In this document: one piece after another, positions 1 to 9,422 of the stretch
How positions within the stretch are numbered: the first letter of the stretch is position 1
Layout: every line of letters starts with the position of its first letter
From: Flavobacterium sp. SCGC AAA160-P02
Lineage (GTDB): Bacteria; Bacteroidota; Bacteroidia; Flavobacteriales; Flavobacteriaceae
Assembly: GCA_000383355.1 (NCBI GenBank)
Contig: KB911095.1
Location: 1-64,000 of the forward strand
Direction of reading: 5' to 3'
DNA length: 64,000 bases
Position numbers and translations under genes: made by a program
Notes under the pieces: model-generated
Databases searched by the model: none
What the model was told of the DNA's origin: nothing
The model's input: only the letters and a program-made list of their open reading frames with translations

Positions 1-160
1 CTAGTAAGTATTAACCAATCCGTAACAATTTAAATGACCCTCATGTCCAACAAAGCTGGGTGTGACATATATACGAGTCTCCTATAAATTACCCTATTTT
101 ACCCATACATTTTTTTTAGCAAATAGCCGATAATTAGGTATCTTGCTACAAAAAGCTGAA

Positions 161-2572
161 ATGCCTAAAAATGCTGAGCTAGATCTGGCCCTCCAATTTA
201 TTGAAAAAACTGATAGAAACCTTTTTATAACTGGTAAAGCAGGTACAGGAAAAACTACTTTTTTGCACAACGTTAAAGCAGCATCATTAAAAAGAATGGT
301 TGTCGTAGCACCTACTGGTGTGGCAGCTATTAATGCAAAAGGCGTTACCATTCATTCTTTTTTTCAAATGCCTTTTGGGCCTATTTTACCCAACCAAATT
401 GCCCAAACCTCTAACCAACAACGCAAGTTTTCTAAGACTAAAATAGATATTATTAAATCTTTAGATTTAGTGATTATAGATGAAATAAGCATGGTGCGTG
501 CAGATGTATTAGACGGGATAGATCAGGTATTACGTAGGTATAAAAACAAGCACAAAGTTTTTGGTGGGGTGCAAATTTTAATGATTGGAGATCTTCAACA
601 ATTGGCACCCGTAGTAAAACCAAATGAATGGAGTTTGCTTCAGCAACACTATAATACCGTTTATTTTTTTAGTGCCAAAGCTTTTCAAGAAGCACAAGTA
701 GTAGCTATAGAATTACAACATATTTATAGACAAAAAAATGAAAATTTTATTCAAATACTAAATGAAATTAGGAATGATCAGTTATCTGAAGCCTCCGCTA
801 CTATTTTAAATGAACGATACCAACCAAGCTTTTCTCCGCATAAAGACGAAGGCTATATTACCCTTACTACTCATAATAGAAGAGCCGGTTTAATAAATGA
901 TTCTGAGTTAAACAAACTGAACACAAAAAATTATTTTTTTAAGGCAGAAGTGTCTGGTAAATTTAGTGAAAACGCGTTTCCTAACGATGAAAAATTAGCT
1001 CTAAAAGTTGGGGCACAAGTCATGTTTATTAAAAATGACTCTTCGCCAGAAAAAAAATATTACAACGGTAAAATAGGGATTATAACAGACATTTCTAGAG
1101 AAAATGTAACCGTACAATGTGCCAACGAAATAGATGAAATTGTCACAGAAAAAGAACAATGGGACACGGTTAATTACTCTATTAACGAAGAAACTAAAGA
1201 GTTAAAAGAAGACATTGTTGGAACCTTTACCCAAATTCCCTTACGCTTGGCTTGGGCCATTACAATTCATAAAAGCCAGGGGTTAACTTTTGAGAAAGCG
1301 ATTATAGATGCAGAAGCATCTTTTGCACACGGACAAACCTATGTGGCCCTAAGTAGATGTACTTCTTTAGAAGGCTTGGTCTTAAAAACACCCATTACAA
1401 GTAGCGCTATTATTAATGACAACACTGTGCGTGTTTTTAACAAAGAAGTAGAAGAAAACCTCCCAGATGAGACTATCTTAACTTCTTCTGAAATTCAGTT
1501 TCAATTAAATTTAATATCAGAATTATTTGACTACCAATCGTTTTTATATCCAATTACTAGATTGATAGATATCTTTTACAAAAACAGCACTAGTATCAAA
1601 GGAAACATCATAGATCATTTACAAGTCATAAAAGATGACGGTATTGTTGCCTTGATGAAGGTTTCTAACGGATTTAAAAATCAGTTAATAGCCATTTCTG
1701 AAGATGGTATTTTACCCGAAAACAGTTCTCAAATTCAAGAACGTTTTATAAAAGCAGTAGATTATTTTCTAACTGAAACTATTAAAAATATTGTTCAACC
1801 ATTGGCAAGCATCTCTTTTTCTTCTGACAATAAAGCTGTAAAAAAAGATTTTACACTGCAGTTTGATAGGTTACAAGAAGTGCTAAGCGAAAAAGTTTTT
1901 GCCTTAAAAAAGATGACTGAAGGTTTTAAAGTACAGCCATACCTTAAAGTGAGGGCTGATTCGGTTTTGCAAAAAACAGCTCCAATAAAAAAGAAAAAAC
2001 TATCTTCTAAAAGAGATCCTATTTTAGCACTCAAATTACGAGAGCTACGAGATGATATATCTAAGGCTGAAAAAATTCCCCATTTTCAAATTTTTACCCA
2101 AGAGACCTTGTATGCTATTTGTGATGACCTTCCAAGAACAGAAAAAGAGCTGTTAAAGGTTCCTGGAATGGGAAAGATTCGAGTTAAGAAATATGGAGAG
2201 GAAATTTTAGAATCTATAGAAGTCTATTGCAAAGAAAATGGTATTAATAAGTTCAATGAGCAAAAAAAAGAGGATAAAAAACCTACCAAACAGATCTCTT
2301 TTGAGTTGTTTAAAAAAGGACTGTCTATCAAAGAAATTGCCTTAGAAAGAAGTTTAACTTCTGGCACTGTAGAAAGTCATTTGGCAAGTTATATTCCTTC
2401 TGGAGAAATAGATGTATTAGAATTAATTCCTCTAAAAAAGTATCAAAAAATGACGAAAGCTATAGCGGCTGTAGACTATAAAAATTTGACACATTTAAAA
2501 GAGAGTGTAGATAAATCATATACGTTTATGGAGCTAAGAATGGTGCTCTTGTCTTTAGAATTAGATTCATAA
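161..2572 (+). CDS. PIF1-like helicase with HRDC and helix-turn-helix C-terminus
   Basis: This is a superfamily 1 DNA helicase of about 803 residues. The N-terminal motor shows Walker A GKAGTGKTT near residue 25, Walker B DEISM near 107, and the late motif TIHKSQGLTFEKA near 375, as in PIF1/RecD-type enzymes. The C-terminal third holds an HRDC-like segment (around ELLKVPGMGKIRVKKYGEE) and then a helix-turn-helix stretch (LSIKEIALERSLTSGTVESHL). It probably unwinds DNA during repair or replication; the exact role is inference. A TTG at 143 is in frame, but the ATG at 161 is the more natural start. It converges on the phosphate transporter gene, with a shared terminator between them. Confidence 0.9.
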   Translation: MPKNAELDLALQFIEKTDRNLFITGKAGTGKTTFLHNVKAASLKRMVVVAPTGVAAINAKGVTIHSFFQMPFGPILPNQIAQTSNQQRKFSKTKIDIIKSLDLVIIDEISMVRADVLDGIDQVLRRYKNKHKVFGGVQILMIGDLQQLAPVVKPNEWSLLQQHYNTVYFFSAKAFQEAQVVAIELQHIYRQKNENFIQILNEIRNDQLSEASATILNERYQPSFSPHKDEGYITLTTHNRRAGLINDSELNKLNTKNYFFKAEVSGKFSENAFPNDEKLALKVGAQVMFIKNDSSPEKKYYNGKIGIITDISRENVTVQCANEIDEIVTEKEQWDTVNYSINEETKELKEDIVGTFTQIPLRLAWAITIHKSQGLTFEKAIIDAEASFAHGQTYVALSRCTSLEGLVLKTPITSSAIINDNTVRVFNKEVEENLPDETILTSSEIQFQLNLISELFDYQSFLYPITRLIDIFYKNSTSIKGNIIDHLQVIKDDGIVALMKVSNGFKNQLIAISEDGILPENSSQIQERFIKAVDYFLTETIKNIVQPLASISFSSDNKAVKKDFTLQFDRLQEVLSEKVFALKKMTEGFKVQPYLKVRADSVLQKTAPIKKKKLSSKRDPILALKLRELRDDISKAEKIPHFQIFTQETLYAICDDLPRTEKELLKVPGMGKIRVKKYGEEILESIEVYCKENGINKFNEQKKEDKKPTKQISFELFKKGLSIKEIALERSLTSGTVESHLASYIPSGEIDVLELIPLKKYQKMTKAIAAVDYKNLTHLKESVDKSYTFMELRMVLLSLELDS

Positions 2573-2604
2573 AAAAACCCAAGTTAGAAACTTGGGTTTT
2601 TTTT
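2573..2604. terminator. Bidirectional intrinsic terminator
   Basis: A perfect hairpin AACCCAAGTT-aga-AACTTGGGTT is flanked by an A-run on the left and a T-run on the right. It sits just after the helicase stop and before the end of the convergent phosphate transporter gene, so it can serve both strands. Confidence 0.85.
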
Positions 2605-2624
2605 AATGGATACAACTAAAGGTC

Positions 2625-4877
2625 TTATTTTATCTCTCTAGTACTAATATGAAACTCTTCATAAGTTTGTAGTAAACTCATTAAAGCTGTAATTAAATCT
2701 TGTGTTTCCAGTAAAATACTAAAGTATAAGGTTGTATTTTTTGGACTAGATTCTTCTTGTCTTATTCTAGTGACTTGTTTTTCAATAGAAGCAGAAACAT
2801 CTTGTAATAAGGCTTGTTTTTCAACCAATATCGGGTCTAAATCATCAAAAGATCTGTGTTCAAATATGGTGCTTACTTTAGTTAGCAAGTCACTTAATTG
2901 ATTGTCTATTTCCTTTAAATCACTAATCTGATCTTTCTTTAAATTTTTATGATTGTTATTTACATGTTTAAAACTGGCTCTAGAAATATAACTAATTGAC
3001 TGCGCAACATCTTGTAAATAACCAAGAACTAGAATATAAAACCTACTTGCTTGAACAGATGTATCATCTAAAGATTTTATAAAATAGAAGACACCATCTT
3101 TTAAGCCGTCTATTTCATCATTTAGTTTCCCAACGTGTTTATCTGTCTTACGTAATTTGTTCAAGTCATGATTAGATAAATCATTCACAACATTAGTGTA
3201 TAATTTATTCACACGATTTGCAACTTCAGAAATATGATCTGCACTTTCCTCAATGACACCGTTTATAGTAATTAATTCTGCTCTTTCTATGTATTGTTGT
3301 TCTTTTACCTCTTTAGATTTCTTTCTGTGGATTATGGTGTTTCTTCCAATTAAAAAAGCTACAAGAACTAATAGTACAGGAATCATAACCATATCCCAAC
3401 TAATAAGATAGGCTACTAGTGCAGCAGCTAAAAAGGCAGTAATAGCTGTTAAAAACCAACCTCCAACAACATTAATAACTCCTGCAACTCTGTATACTGC
3501 ACTTTCTCTACCCCACGCTCTATCTGCTAAGGAAGTACCCATGGCTACCATAAAAGTTACATAGGTTGTAGATAATGGTAATTTCATAGAAGTAGCAATA
3601 GAGATCAAAATACCTGCTACAATTAAATTTACAGAAGCTCTTACCATATCAAATGCTGGCAATTCATAGGTTTTATCTTTCGGTAATTCAATGACTGGCT
3701 TCTGAAATTTAGAATCTACAAATGCAATTGTTTTGGCTGGAAGAATATAACTTAAGCCGGCATTAATTCCCATAGAAGCCCTTACCACCAATCTTGATAA
3801 AGGATTTGGTTGAAACTTTTCATGACCTTCTCCCTGACGAGATAAGTCAATTCCTGTTTTAATTACATTTCTAGCTTTACTAGATGTCCATAAGGTAACC
3901 ACCATAATTCCACCAGCTACTAAAAGCAACCATACATTAGAGGGTACTTTTTTGGCTAAGATTTCCATAGAAAAAGCATTGGCTTCTACACCAGAAACAC
4001 TCCATGCTTCATAAGAGTTCCAGGCTGCAATAGGTACACCAATAAAGTTTACCAAATCGTTTCCTGAAAATGCCATTGCCAACGAAAAAGTACCAATACC
4101 AATAATTAGTTTTAATACATTTAGTTTTAGTACCTTAATAAATACCTGAGAAATTACGGTCCATAAAAGAAAACTTCCAGCAATTATTAACAAGGTATTG
4201 TCTTCTATTAAATGTTTTACATCCTTATAATAAGGAGTCCCTTTCATTCCTTTAATGATAATGAAATAGGTAATAGCAGTAATTGCAAATCCTCCAAACA
4301 AAGCATTAATATAACTAGGTCTTTTTTCGAAGTTAAACGAGTAAATAAGCCTAGAAACAAACTGAACGAGCGCCCCCACAGAGAACGCAACAACCACAGA
4401 CAGCAGTATTCCAAAAATAATTAATGAAGCTTTTTCGTAATTGATATAATTCCAGATAGCACTAATAGATTCTGCATCGTTTTGAGAAATCTTAATTAAT
4501 GAGATTGCTACTGCTGCACCTAATAATTCAAATACAATAGACACAGTAGTAGATGTTGGCATACCAAGGGTATTAAACACATCTAATAATAGAATATCTG
4601 TAATCATAACCGCCATAAAAATGAACATGATGTCCTGAAACATAAACATGCCAGGATTAAAGATTCCCTTTCGGGCAACTTCCATCATACCACTAGAGGT
4701 AATGGCGCCAAAAAACACACCAATACTGGCAATAATCATGATGTTTCTAATTGTAATTGCTTTAGAACCGATGGCTGAATTTAAAAAATTTACAGCATCG
4801 TTACTTACTCCTACTACTAAGTCTACCATAGCTAATATAGCTAAGGCAATTAACATTAAAATATATGGATCTCCCAT
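2625..4877 (-). CDS. PiT-family inorganic phosphate transporter with PhoU-like C-terminal domain
   Basis: This 750-residue inner-membrane protein has two PiT halves, each with the family signature: VGVSNDAVNFLNSAIGSKA near residue 23 and FSGNDLVNFIGVPIAAW near 270. These are cation-coupled phosphate permeases. Many hydrophobic segments run to about residue 520. The last 220 residues are soluble, helical and charged and resemble a fused PhoU-like domain, a common arrangement in Bacteroidota that is thought to couple uptake to phosphate status. The next gene on the same strand is an OprP-like porin 69 bases downstream of a shared transcript direction, which would give a two-membrane phosphate import route. 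Confidence 0.9.
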   Translation of the reverse strand: MGDPYILMLIALAILAMVDLVVGVSNDAVNFLNSAIGSKAITIRNIMIIASIGVFFGAITSSGMMEVARKGIFNPGMFMFQDIMFIFMAVMITDILLLDVFNTLGMPTSTTVSIVFELLGAAVAISLIKISQNDAESISAIWNYINYEKASLIIFGILLSVVVAFSVGALVQFVSRLIYSFNFEKRPSYINALFGGFAITAITYFIIIKGMKGTPYYKDVKHLIEDNTLLIIAGSFLLWTVISQVFIKVLKLNVLKLIIGIGTFSLAMAFSGNDLVNFIGVPIAAWNSYEAWSVSGVEANAFSMEILAKKVPSNVWLLLVAGGIMVVTLWTSSKARNVIKTGIDLSRQGEGHEKFQPNPLSRLVVRASMGINAGLSYILPAKTIAFVDSKFQKPVIELPKDKTYELPAFDMVRASVNLIVAGILISIATSMKLPLSTTYVTFMVAMGTSLADRAWGRESAVYRVAGVINVVGGWFLTAITAFLAAALVAYLISWDMVMIPVLLVLVAFLIGRNTIIHRKKSKEVKEQQYIERAELITINGVIEESADHISEVANRVNKLYTNVVNDLSNHDLNKLRKTDKHVGKLNDEIDGLKDGVFYFIKSLDDTSVQASRFYILVLGYLQDVAQSISYISRASFKHVNNNHKNLKKDQISDLKEIDNQLSDLLTKVSTIFEHRSFDDLDPILVEKQALLQDVSASIEKQVTRIRQEESSPKNTTLYFSILLETQDLITALMSLLQTYEEFHISTREIK

Positions 4878-4946
4878 GTTCTTGTTTTTATTTTAGTACG
4901 AATGTACAGTGACTATCTTTTATGAATGTTACCGTTATGTTATTTA

Positions 4947-6146
4947 TTAAAAATGAATATCTACTTGTAATCTATAAAGTAATTCATTTGTGCCTCCTGT
5001 TAAATTTAAATAGCTCAAATCTGTTTGTACTTTTAATTTGTGTCCTAAGATATATTTAGATAAACCTAAAGTATATTGAGTTTCATTTCCTTTTCCTGTA
5101 ATATTTTGATCCCAATCTATATTGGTATATCTACCAGAAATTTCTAAGGTTTCTGATAATAAATATCCAGTTTGTAGGTTTAATGCGTTACCAACTTGCA
5201 CTTCATCTCCTGTTAAAGTTCCATCAGAATTTTTAGCAAAGGCATCTTCAGCATCTCTGTATGCATATTCAGCCATTACTGAAAAGCCTTTGTGCTTATA
5301 CATAGCATCTACAAAAACTGTTGAAATATTAGTTGAATAAAAACCAGTATCAGTTGTCATATAAGAACCTTGATTACTTCTATTTTTTACAGCATCATTA
5401 TTAAAATCATACGTAAAACCTAAAGCTAATTTTGGCGCTGGTTCGAACTTTAAATCACTTCCTCTGTAGTCTCCTTTGCTTGCAAATTTACCAAAGGGTA
5501 ACAATTCAACTCTAGTAGTGTATTGATGACCTCCTAAATTTCCAGTTGTTATATTTCTACCTTCACCCTGAGACATTGAAAACATTTCTTTTACAATAAA
5601 CTTGTCTGTAAGGTTAAAGTGATGTCTTAATTGGAATCCCATATCACGGTCTATATTAAATCTACTATTTAATAAAGAACGATCTACTTGTTGTAAGTCT
5701 CCTGAAGAAATAACACGTTCTCTATTTCCAGGTAATTTCGTCTGACCAAACCAGAGAACAAAATTTCCAGAAAAGTTCCATTTTACAACGGCATCTAAAA
5801 TATATTTAGGAGCCTCATTGGTAAATGAAGAAGCTTTTCCAATATCTCTATTAGAGAGACCTAATTCTAATTTGTAAGTTAATTTTGGAGAATAAGCAAA
5901 ACCGCTAAACTTTAAACGAGCTCTTCTTACTAGAAGAGATGAAGACGGGTTTGATAGGCCATTGTTAACATCCCAATTTGAAGTGCCTAGCATTTGCATT
6001 CTAGCACTAATATTCATTGAGAACGAACTGTCTTTTCCAATTAAATTAAAGAGTCCTTTTCCAAATTTAGGAGCATTCGTTTCTTGAGAACTTAAGCTCA
6101 TGCAAATAAATAGAGCTGTGTATAGAAACACATAGTTGATTTTCAT
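4947..6146 (-). CDS. Phosphate-selective porin (OprO/OprP family)
   Basis: This 399-residue protein begins with a signal peptide (cleavage after about residue 21, ending in LSSQ) and continues as alternating beta strands with an aromatic C-terminal residue (QVDIHF), typical of an outer-membrane barrel. Its sequence, with SSLLVRRARLKFSG and FSGNFVLWFGQTKLPGNRE, matches the OprO/OprP polyphosphate/phosphate porins. It lies upstream of the PiT gene in the direction of transcription, so phosphate import is a reasonable role. Substrate specificity is inferred from family and neighbour only. A hairpin with a U-tract lies about 70 bases before its start codon. Confidence 0.85.
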   Translation of the reverse strand: MKINYVFLYTALFICMSLSSQETNAPKFGKGLFNLIGKDSSFSMNISARMQMLGTSNWDVNNGLSNPSSSLLVRRARLKFSGFAYSPKLTYKLELGLSNRDIGKASSFTNEAPKYILDAVVKWNFSGNFVLWFGQTKLPGNRERVISSGDLQQVDRSLLNSRFNIDRDMGFQLRHHFNLTDKFIVKEMFSMSQGEGRNITTGNLGGHQYTTRVELLPFGKFASKGDYRGSDLKFEPAPKLALGFTYDFNNDAVKNRSNQGSYMTTDTGFYSTNISTVFVDAMYKHKGFSVMAEYAYRDAEDAFAKNSDGTLTGDEVQVGNALNLQTGYLLSETLEISGRYTNIDWDQNITGKGNETQYTLGLSKYILGHKLKVQTDLSYLNLTGGTNELLYRLQVDIHF

Positions 6147-6451
6147 AATACGTATTAGTTTTTGTCACTGCAAATAACCAATACCAATGTTAACTTAATG
6201 TTTCGTAAATATTAAAAAACTGCCTTGGCCAAAGGCAGTTCATAAATCAATAATATTAATCGACAAAAACTAAGTATTATGATTCTAATTAATCTTTAAG
6301 ATTATCCAAATATCTGAATATTGTTTGAATACATAGTTTTCAAAAAATAAAGGAATTGTTAAGAAATTTTGAAGATTAGACCCCAGAAATGCTTTTAATT
6401 AAAGCTTGGTTAAAAATTAGATAACATTTTGGTAATAAGAATGAATAACTT
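6147..6451. other. 305-base gene-free interval
   Basis: No reading frame of more than a few codons is credible on either strand. Apart from the hairpin at 6218-6240 it is plain AT-rich DNA. A promoter for the porin gene should lie here, but I could not pick out a convincing TAnnTTTG box. Confidence 0.6.
6213..6241 (-). terminator. Hairpin with U-tract upstream of the porin gene
   Basis: The stem AACTGCCTT-ggcca-AAGGCAGTT (6218-6240) is followed on the minus strand by a run of T. It lies 210 bases past the tsaB stop and 70 bases before the porin start, so it could end a long tsaB 3' UTR, end a small RNA, or act as a leader attenuator for the porin. Confidence 0.65.
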
Positions 6452-7129
6452 CTAAATTTTCTTCTTTTCTTGAGTAGCAACAAAGTTTTTCAAATAAAAA
6501 GGCTCAAAATAAGCAATATCTTCTGTTTTATTTTCTTTGTATTTATCATAAGATAATTGAGTCATTTCTTTGGCTGAAGGAAATGCATTTTTGATAAATA
6601 CCGCATTCTTATGAACTATGGTCTCTTTACATTTTTCTGCACCATCACCCAGAAAATAAACTGTGTGATTTTGCAATTTATCACAGAAAGAATGTTCATC
6701 AATAATATCAGCCTTAGTTTCCCTAATAAGGGTATAAGATTCATCATAAATAGCAGAATAAACTTCCATTCTTCTGGCATCAATCATTGGGATAATATAG
6801 CCTTTATCTATAGTGGTAGAATGTGCTAAGATTTCTAGAGAATTGATAGAGATTAATGGGATGTCATTGGCAAAACACAATCCTTTGGCTGCAGAAATAC
6901 CAATACGTAAACCAGTGTAAGAACCAGGGCCTTTGCCTACAGCAATAGCCTCAATTTCTTTAATTGTTAGTTTGCTCTCTAGTAAAGCTTCTTTAATTAA
7001 GGGATGCAGCATTTCTGAATGAGAATACGCACCATTGTTAATTTCTTTTAAAGAAATAAGTTCCCCGGATTTAGCAATACTAACGGAGCAGTTTTTAGTA
7101 GAAGTTTCTATGTGTAAGATAAAACTCAA
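6452..7129 (-). CDS. tsaB: tRNA threonylcarbamoyladenosine biosynthesis protein TsaB
   Basis: TsaB is the inactive ASKHA partner of TsaD in making the t6A base of ANN-decoding tRNAs. The protein begins ILHIETSTKNCSVSI (the acidic strand-turn of the fold) and has the signature GKGPGSYTGLRIGISAAKGL about 70 residues in. The longest frame opens at a TTG at 7168, but that codon lies in the stem of the preceding terminator and adds 13 residues foreign to the family. I therefore place the start at the TTG at 7129, giving 225 residues beginning MSFILHIETS. No in-frame ATG exists near either point. Confidence 0.88.
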   Translation of the reverse strand: MSFILHIETSTKNCSVSIAKSGELISLKEINNGAYSHSEMLHPLIKEALLESKLTIKEIEAIAVGKGPGSYTGLRIGISAAKGLCFANDIPLISINSLEILAHSTTIDKGYIIPMIDARRMEVYSAIYDESYTLIRETKADIIDEHSFCDKLQNHTVYFLGDGAEKCKETIVHKNAVFIKNAFPSAKEMTQLSYDKYKENKTEDIAYFEPFYLKNFVATQEKKKI

Positions 7130-7155
7130 GTCTTTTTCTTGTAAAGATAAAGCAT

Positions 7156-7184
7156 AAAAAAACGGCAACCAAAAGTTGCCGTTT
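7156..7184 (-). terminator. Terminator after the TolC-like gene
   Basis: The hairpin AACGGCAAC-caaaa-GTTGCCGTT (7161-7183) is followed on the minus strand by a T-run. It lies about 20 bases downstream of the TolC-like stop codon and overlaps the first codon of the longest tsaB frame, which argues against that upstream start. Confidence 0.85.
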
Positions 7185-7202
7185 TGTATAGTATATAGTT
7201 GT

Positions 7203-8537
7203 TTAATCTAAATTCAAATTTCCGTAATAAAACTGAAGTACCTTTGTTTTAAACACAAAATCATATTTGGCTCTAATTAATGCAGATTCGGCACTTACCA
7301 ATCTAGTTCTTACCAAATCAAAGTCAAATAAAGTACTAGCACCTAAGTTATAACTTTCTTGGGCATTCTTGAAGGCTTCTCTTTGAGCCTTTAAAGAGAT
7401 AGTTGCTGCTTCAAATGTTTTTGCGGCTGCTTTAGCATCTGCAAAGGCCTGTTCTATTGTTTGCTGTAGTTGTAGTTTTTGATTGTCTAAATTTAACAGA
7501 GACAACTCTCTATTAATATAAGATTTAGCTACATTATTTTTTGTCTGGAATCTATTAAATATAGGAATGTTTAAAGATACAGACATTCCGTAGGTAACTC
7601 TATCTACTAATACTTGTTTAAAAAAGTATTCGTTATTTTGACCAGGAAATAAATTGTTTAACTGATTAAAATAAGAGGTTCCACTATTAATATTATAACT
7701 AAGGGATGGTAAAAAAGCTCCTTTAGATAACTCAATATTTAAATCTGCATTCTGAATACCTAGTTCAGCACTTTTTATCTGTGGTTGATTTGTTAAGGCC
7801 TTCTCATAAACAACATCGGATGTTTCGTAAAGCAGCAACCCTGAAGGTGTATTTACCTCCATATTTTCTACATCAAAACCTACTGAAGATATTTGTAATA
7901 ATTGAGCTAAATTTAGTAAAGCTATGGTTAGTGTATTTTCACGAGCAATTACGTTTTGTTGATCGTTGGCAGCTGTAGACTGAGAGTTCAAAAGATCTCC
8001 TTTTGCCGTAATACCCGCCTCATATCTTTGTGAGGCAGCCTCCACTTGTTTTTTGCTAATTTCAGCTTGAACTCTTGCTACAGCTAAATTTTCTTTTGCA
8101 AAAAGGATGTTTAAATAGCCATTTACAACAAACAAAGAAACATCATTTTGGGCTTTTTCTAAATCTAATTTACTTGCTTCTATACCAAGCTGTGCTTGTT
8201 TGTAGGAATTTAAATTTCTAAAACCATTAAAGATCGTACCATTAACAGAAAGATTGAACCGTCCATTAAAATTGGTGGTATTTTTTAATACACCACTTCT
8301 ATCTGGAGATAATCCAGAATTAATACCACCGCTAGAACTGGCATTAATTGAAGGAAGAAAATTTCCTTGGGTGATGGCTACATCTCTTTCAGAAAGAGAA
8401 ATATTAAGCGCATTTTGTTTGATAGAAATATTATTTTCTAATGCGTATTCTACACACTTCTTTAGGGTCCATTTTTCTTGCGAATAAGCAATAGAAACAA
8501 AGAGAAGTGATACAATTAGTAAATTTTTTTTAGTCAT
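7203..8537 (-). CDS. TolC-family outer-membrane efflux protein
   Basis: This 444-residue secreted protein begins MTKKNLLIVSLLFVSIAYSQ, a clear signal peptide. Two repeated long helical hairpins follow, with TolC/OEP features such as ENNISIKQNALNISLSERD and QRYEAGITAKGDLLNSQS, and the second-repeat counterpart ESYNLGASTLFDFDLVRTR. It would form the outer-membrane channel of a tripartite exporter. No adaptor or pump gene is next to it, so its partner is unknown. A frame upstream adds 18 residues ahead of the signal peptide; the ATG at 8537 is preferred because the signal peptide then starts correctly. Confidence 0.88.
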   Translation of the reverse strand: MTKKNLLIVSLLFVSIAYSQEKWTLKKCVEYALENNISIKQNALNISLSERDVAITQGNFLPSINASSSGGINSGLSPDRSGVLKNTTNFNGRFNLSVNGTIFNGFRNLNSYKQAQLGIEASKLDLEKAQNDVSLFVVNGYLNILFAKENLAVARVQAEISKKQVEAASQRYEAGITAKGDLLNSQSTAANDQQNVIARENTLTIALLNLAQLLQISSVGFDVENMEVNTPSGLLLYETSDVVYEKALTNQPQIKSAELGIQNADLNIELSKGAFLPSLSYNINSGTSYFNQLNNLFPGQNNEYFFKQVLVDRVTYGMSVSLNIPIFNRFQTKNNVAKSYINRELSLLNLDNQKLQLQQTIEQAFADAKAAAKTFEAATISLKAQREAFKNAQESYNLGASTLFDFDLVRTRLVSAESALIRAKYDFVFKTKVLQFYYGNLNLD

Positions 8538-8662
8538 CTTGGTTGTATTATTTTTCAAATTTGTGTAACAATTTTGGCATAAGATGTTCAAGTCATTTTT
8601 TACACCTTATGTTAGACGACCAAAATTAGAATATGTTACACCCAATGGCTCTTATTGAAATG

Positions 8663-8887
8663 TTAATTTTTAACTCCTTTTTTATATCGGTAGATAAAAT
8701 AGAATAAAACACCAATAAGTATATAAGGAAATACCATTAAATAGGTGATGCCATTGTTAATACCCTCTGCCATTGTTTGGTCTCCACTTTCAACAACAGC
8801 TTTACACATAGCACACTGAGAATAGATTGGAGTTGTAGATACAAACATAAGTAGCATTACAAAAAAGTAAGTAAGATATTTAGACAT
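8663..8887 (-). CDS. Small membrane protein with CxxC at the end of the oxidase operon
   Basis: This 74-residue protein has an N-terminal hydrophobic segment ending in TTPIYSQ (signal peptide or anchor), then QCAMCKAVVESGDQ with a CxxC pair, and a C-terminal transmembrane helix followed by a basic tail (RYKKGVKN). Its start overlaps the DUF420 gene by 8 bases, so it is translated from the oxidase operon. The Cys pair facing the periplasm could bind copper or act in thiol exchange during oxidase assembly; that is inference. I do not recognise a named family. Confidence 0.75.
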   Translation of the reverse strand: MSKYLTYFFVMLLMFVSTTPIYSQCAMCKAVVESGDQTMAEGINNGITYLMVFPYILIGVLFYFIYRYKKGVKN

Positions 8888-9422
8888 AGTAAGGAGATAT
8901 CATGAGGTATACAATAACGCCAGTTACAGCAACATATAGCCAAATAGGAAAGGTAATTTTAGCAATTTTTCTATGCTCAGTAAATTTACCCAATTTAGCC
9001 TTCATTAAGGTAACTAATACAAATGGTATTACAATTACAGAAAGTACTATATGTGTAATTAAAATAAAATAATAGAGATATTTAATAAATCCTTCACCTC
9101 CAAATGTAGTAGAGTCTGATGTCATATGATAGGCAACATACATGACAAGAAAAAGAACAGAGCAGATAATAGCTAATGTATTTAATCTTTCATGCAATGT
9201 TTTTTTACCATTTTTAATTGCAATTACAGCAGCAATTAATAAAACAGCAGTAATGCCATTTACTGTTGCATATATTGGAGGTAAAAACCGAAGAGGCTCT
9301 ACATCAAAACCTAATTTCCTTAAATTTATTCCAAACAAAGCAGCTACTGCCAATGGAATTATAATTGATAAAATGGTGATTACTCGTTTGTATTTTTTCT
9401 CTGTTAATTCAATTCTACTCAT
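8880..9422 (-). CDS. DUF420 (YozB/CtaM-like) membrane protein
   Basis: This 180-residue integral membrane protein has about five hydrophobic helices. It contains conserved histidines typical of DUF420, including the AYHMTSD and YYFILITHIVLSVIVIPFV stretches. Members of this family are linked to assembly of heme-copper oxidases in Bacillus and others. Here it is tightly packed between the Sco gene (8-base overlap) and the small CxxC protein, which supports the same role. Confidence 0.85.
   Translation of the reverse strand: MSRIELTEKKYKRVITILSIIIPLAVAALFGINLRKLGFDVEPLRFLPPIYATVNGITAVLLIAAVIAIKNGKKTLHERLNTLAIICSVLFLVMYVAYHMTSDSTTFGGEGFIKYLYYFILITHIVLSVIVIPFVLVTLMKAKLGKFTEHRKIAKITFPIWLYVAVTGVIVYLMISPYYV

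Noticed and set aside
1..160. Possible gene fragment at the left edge
   Set aside because: No frame with coding character reaches the edge on either strand; I see only spacer before the helicase start.
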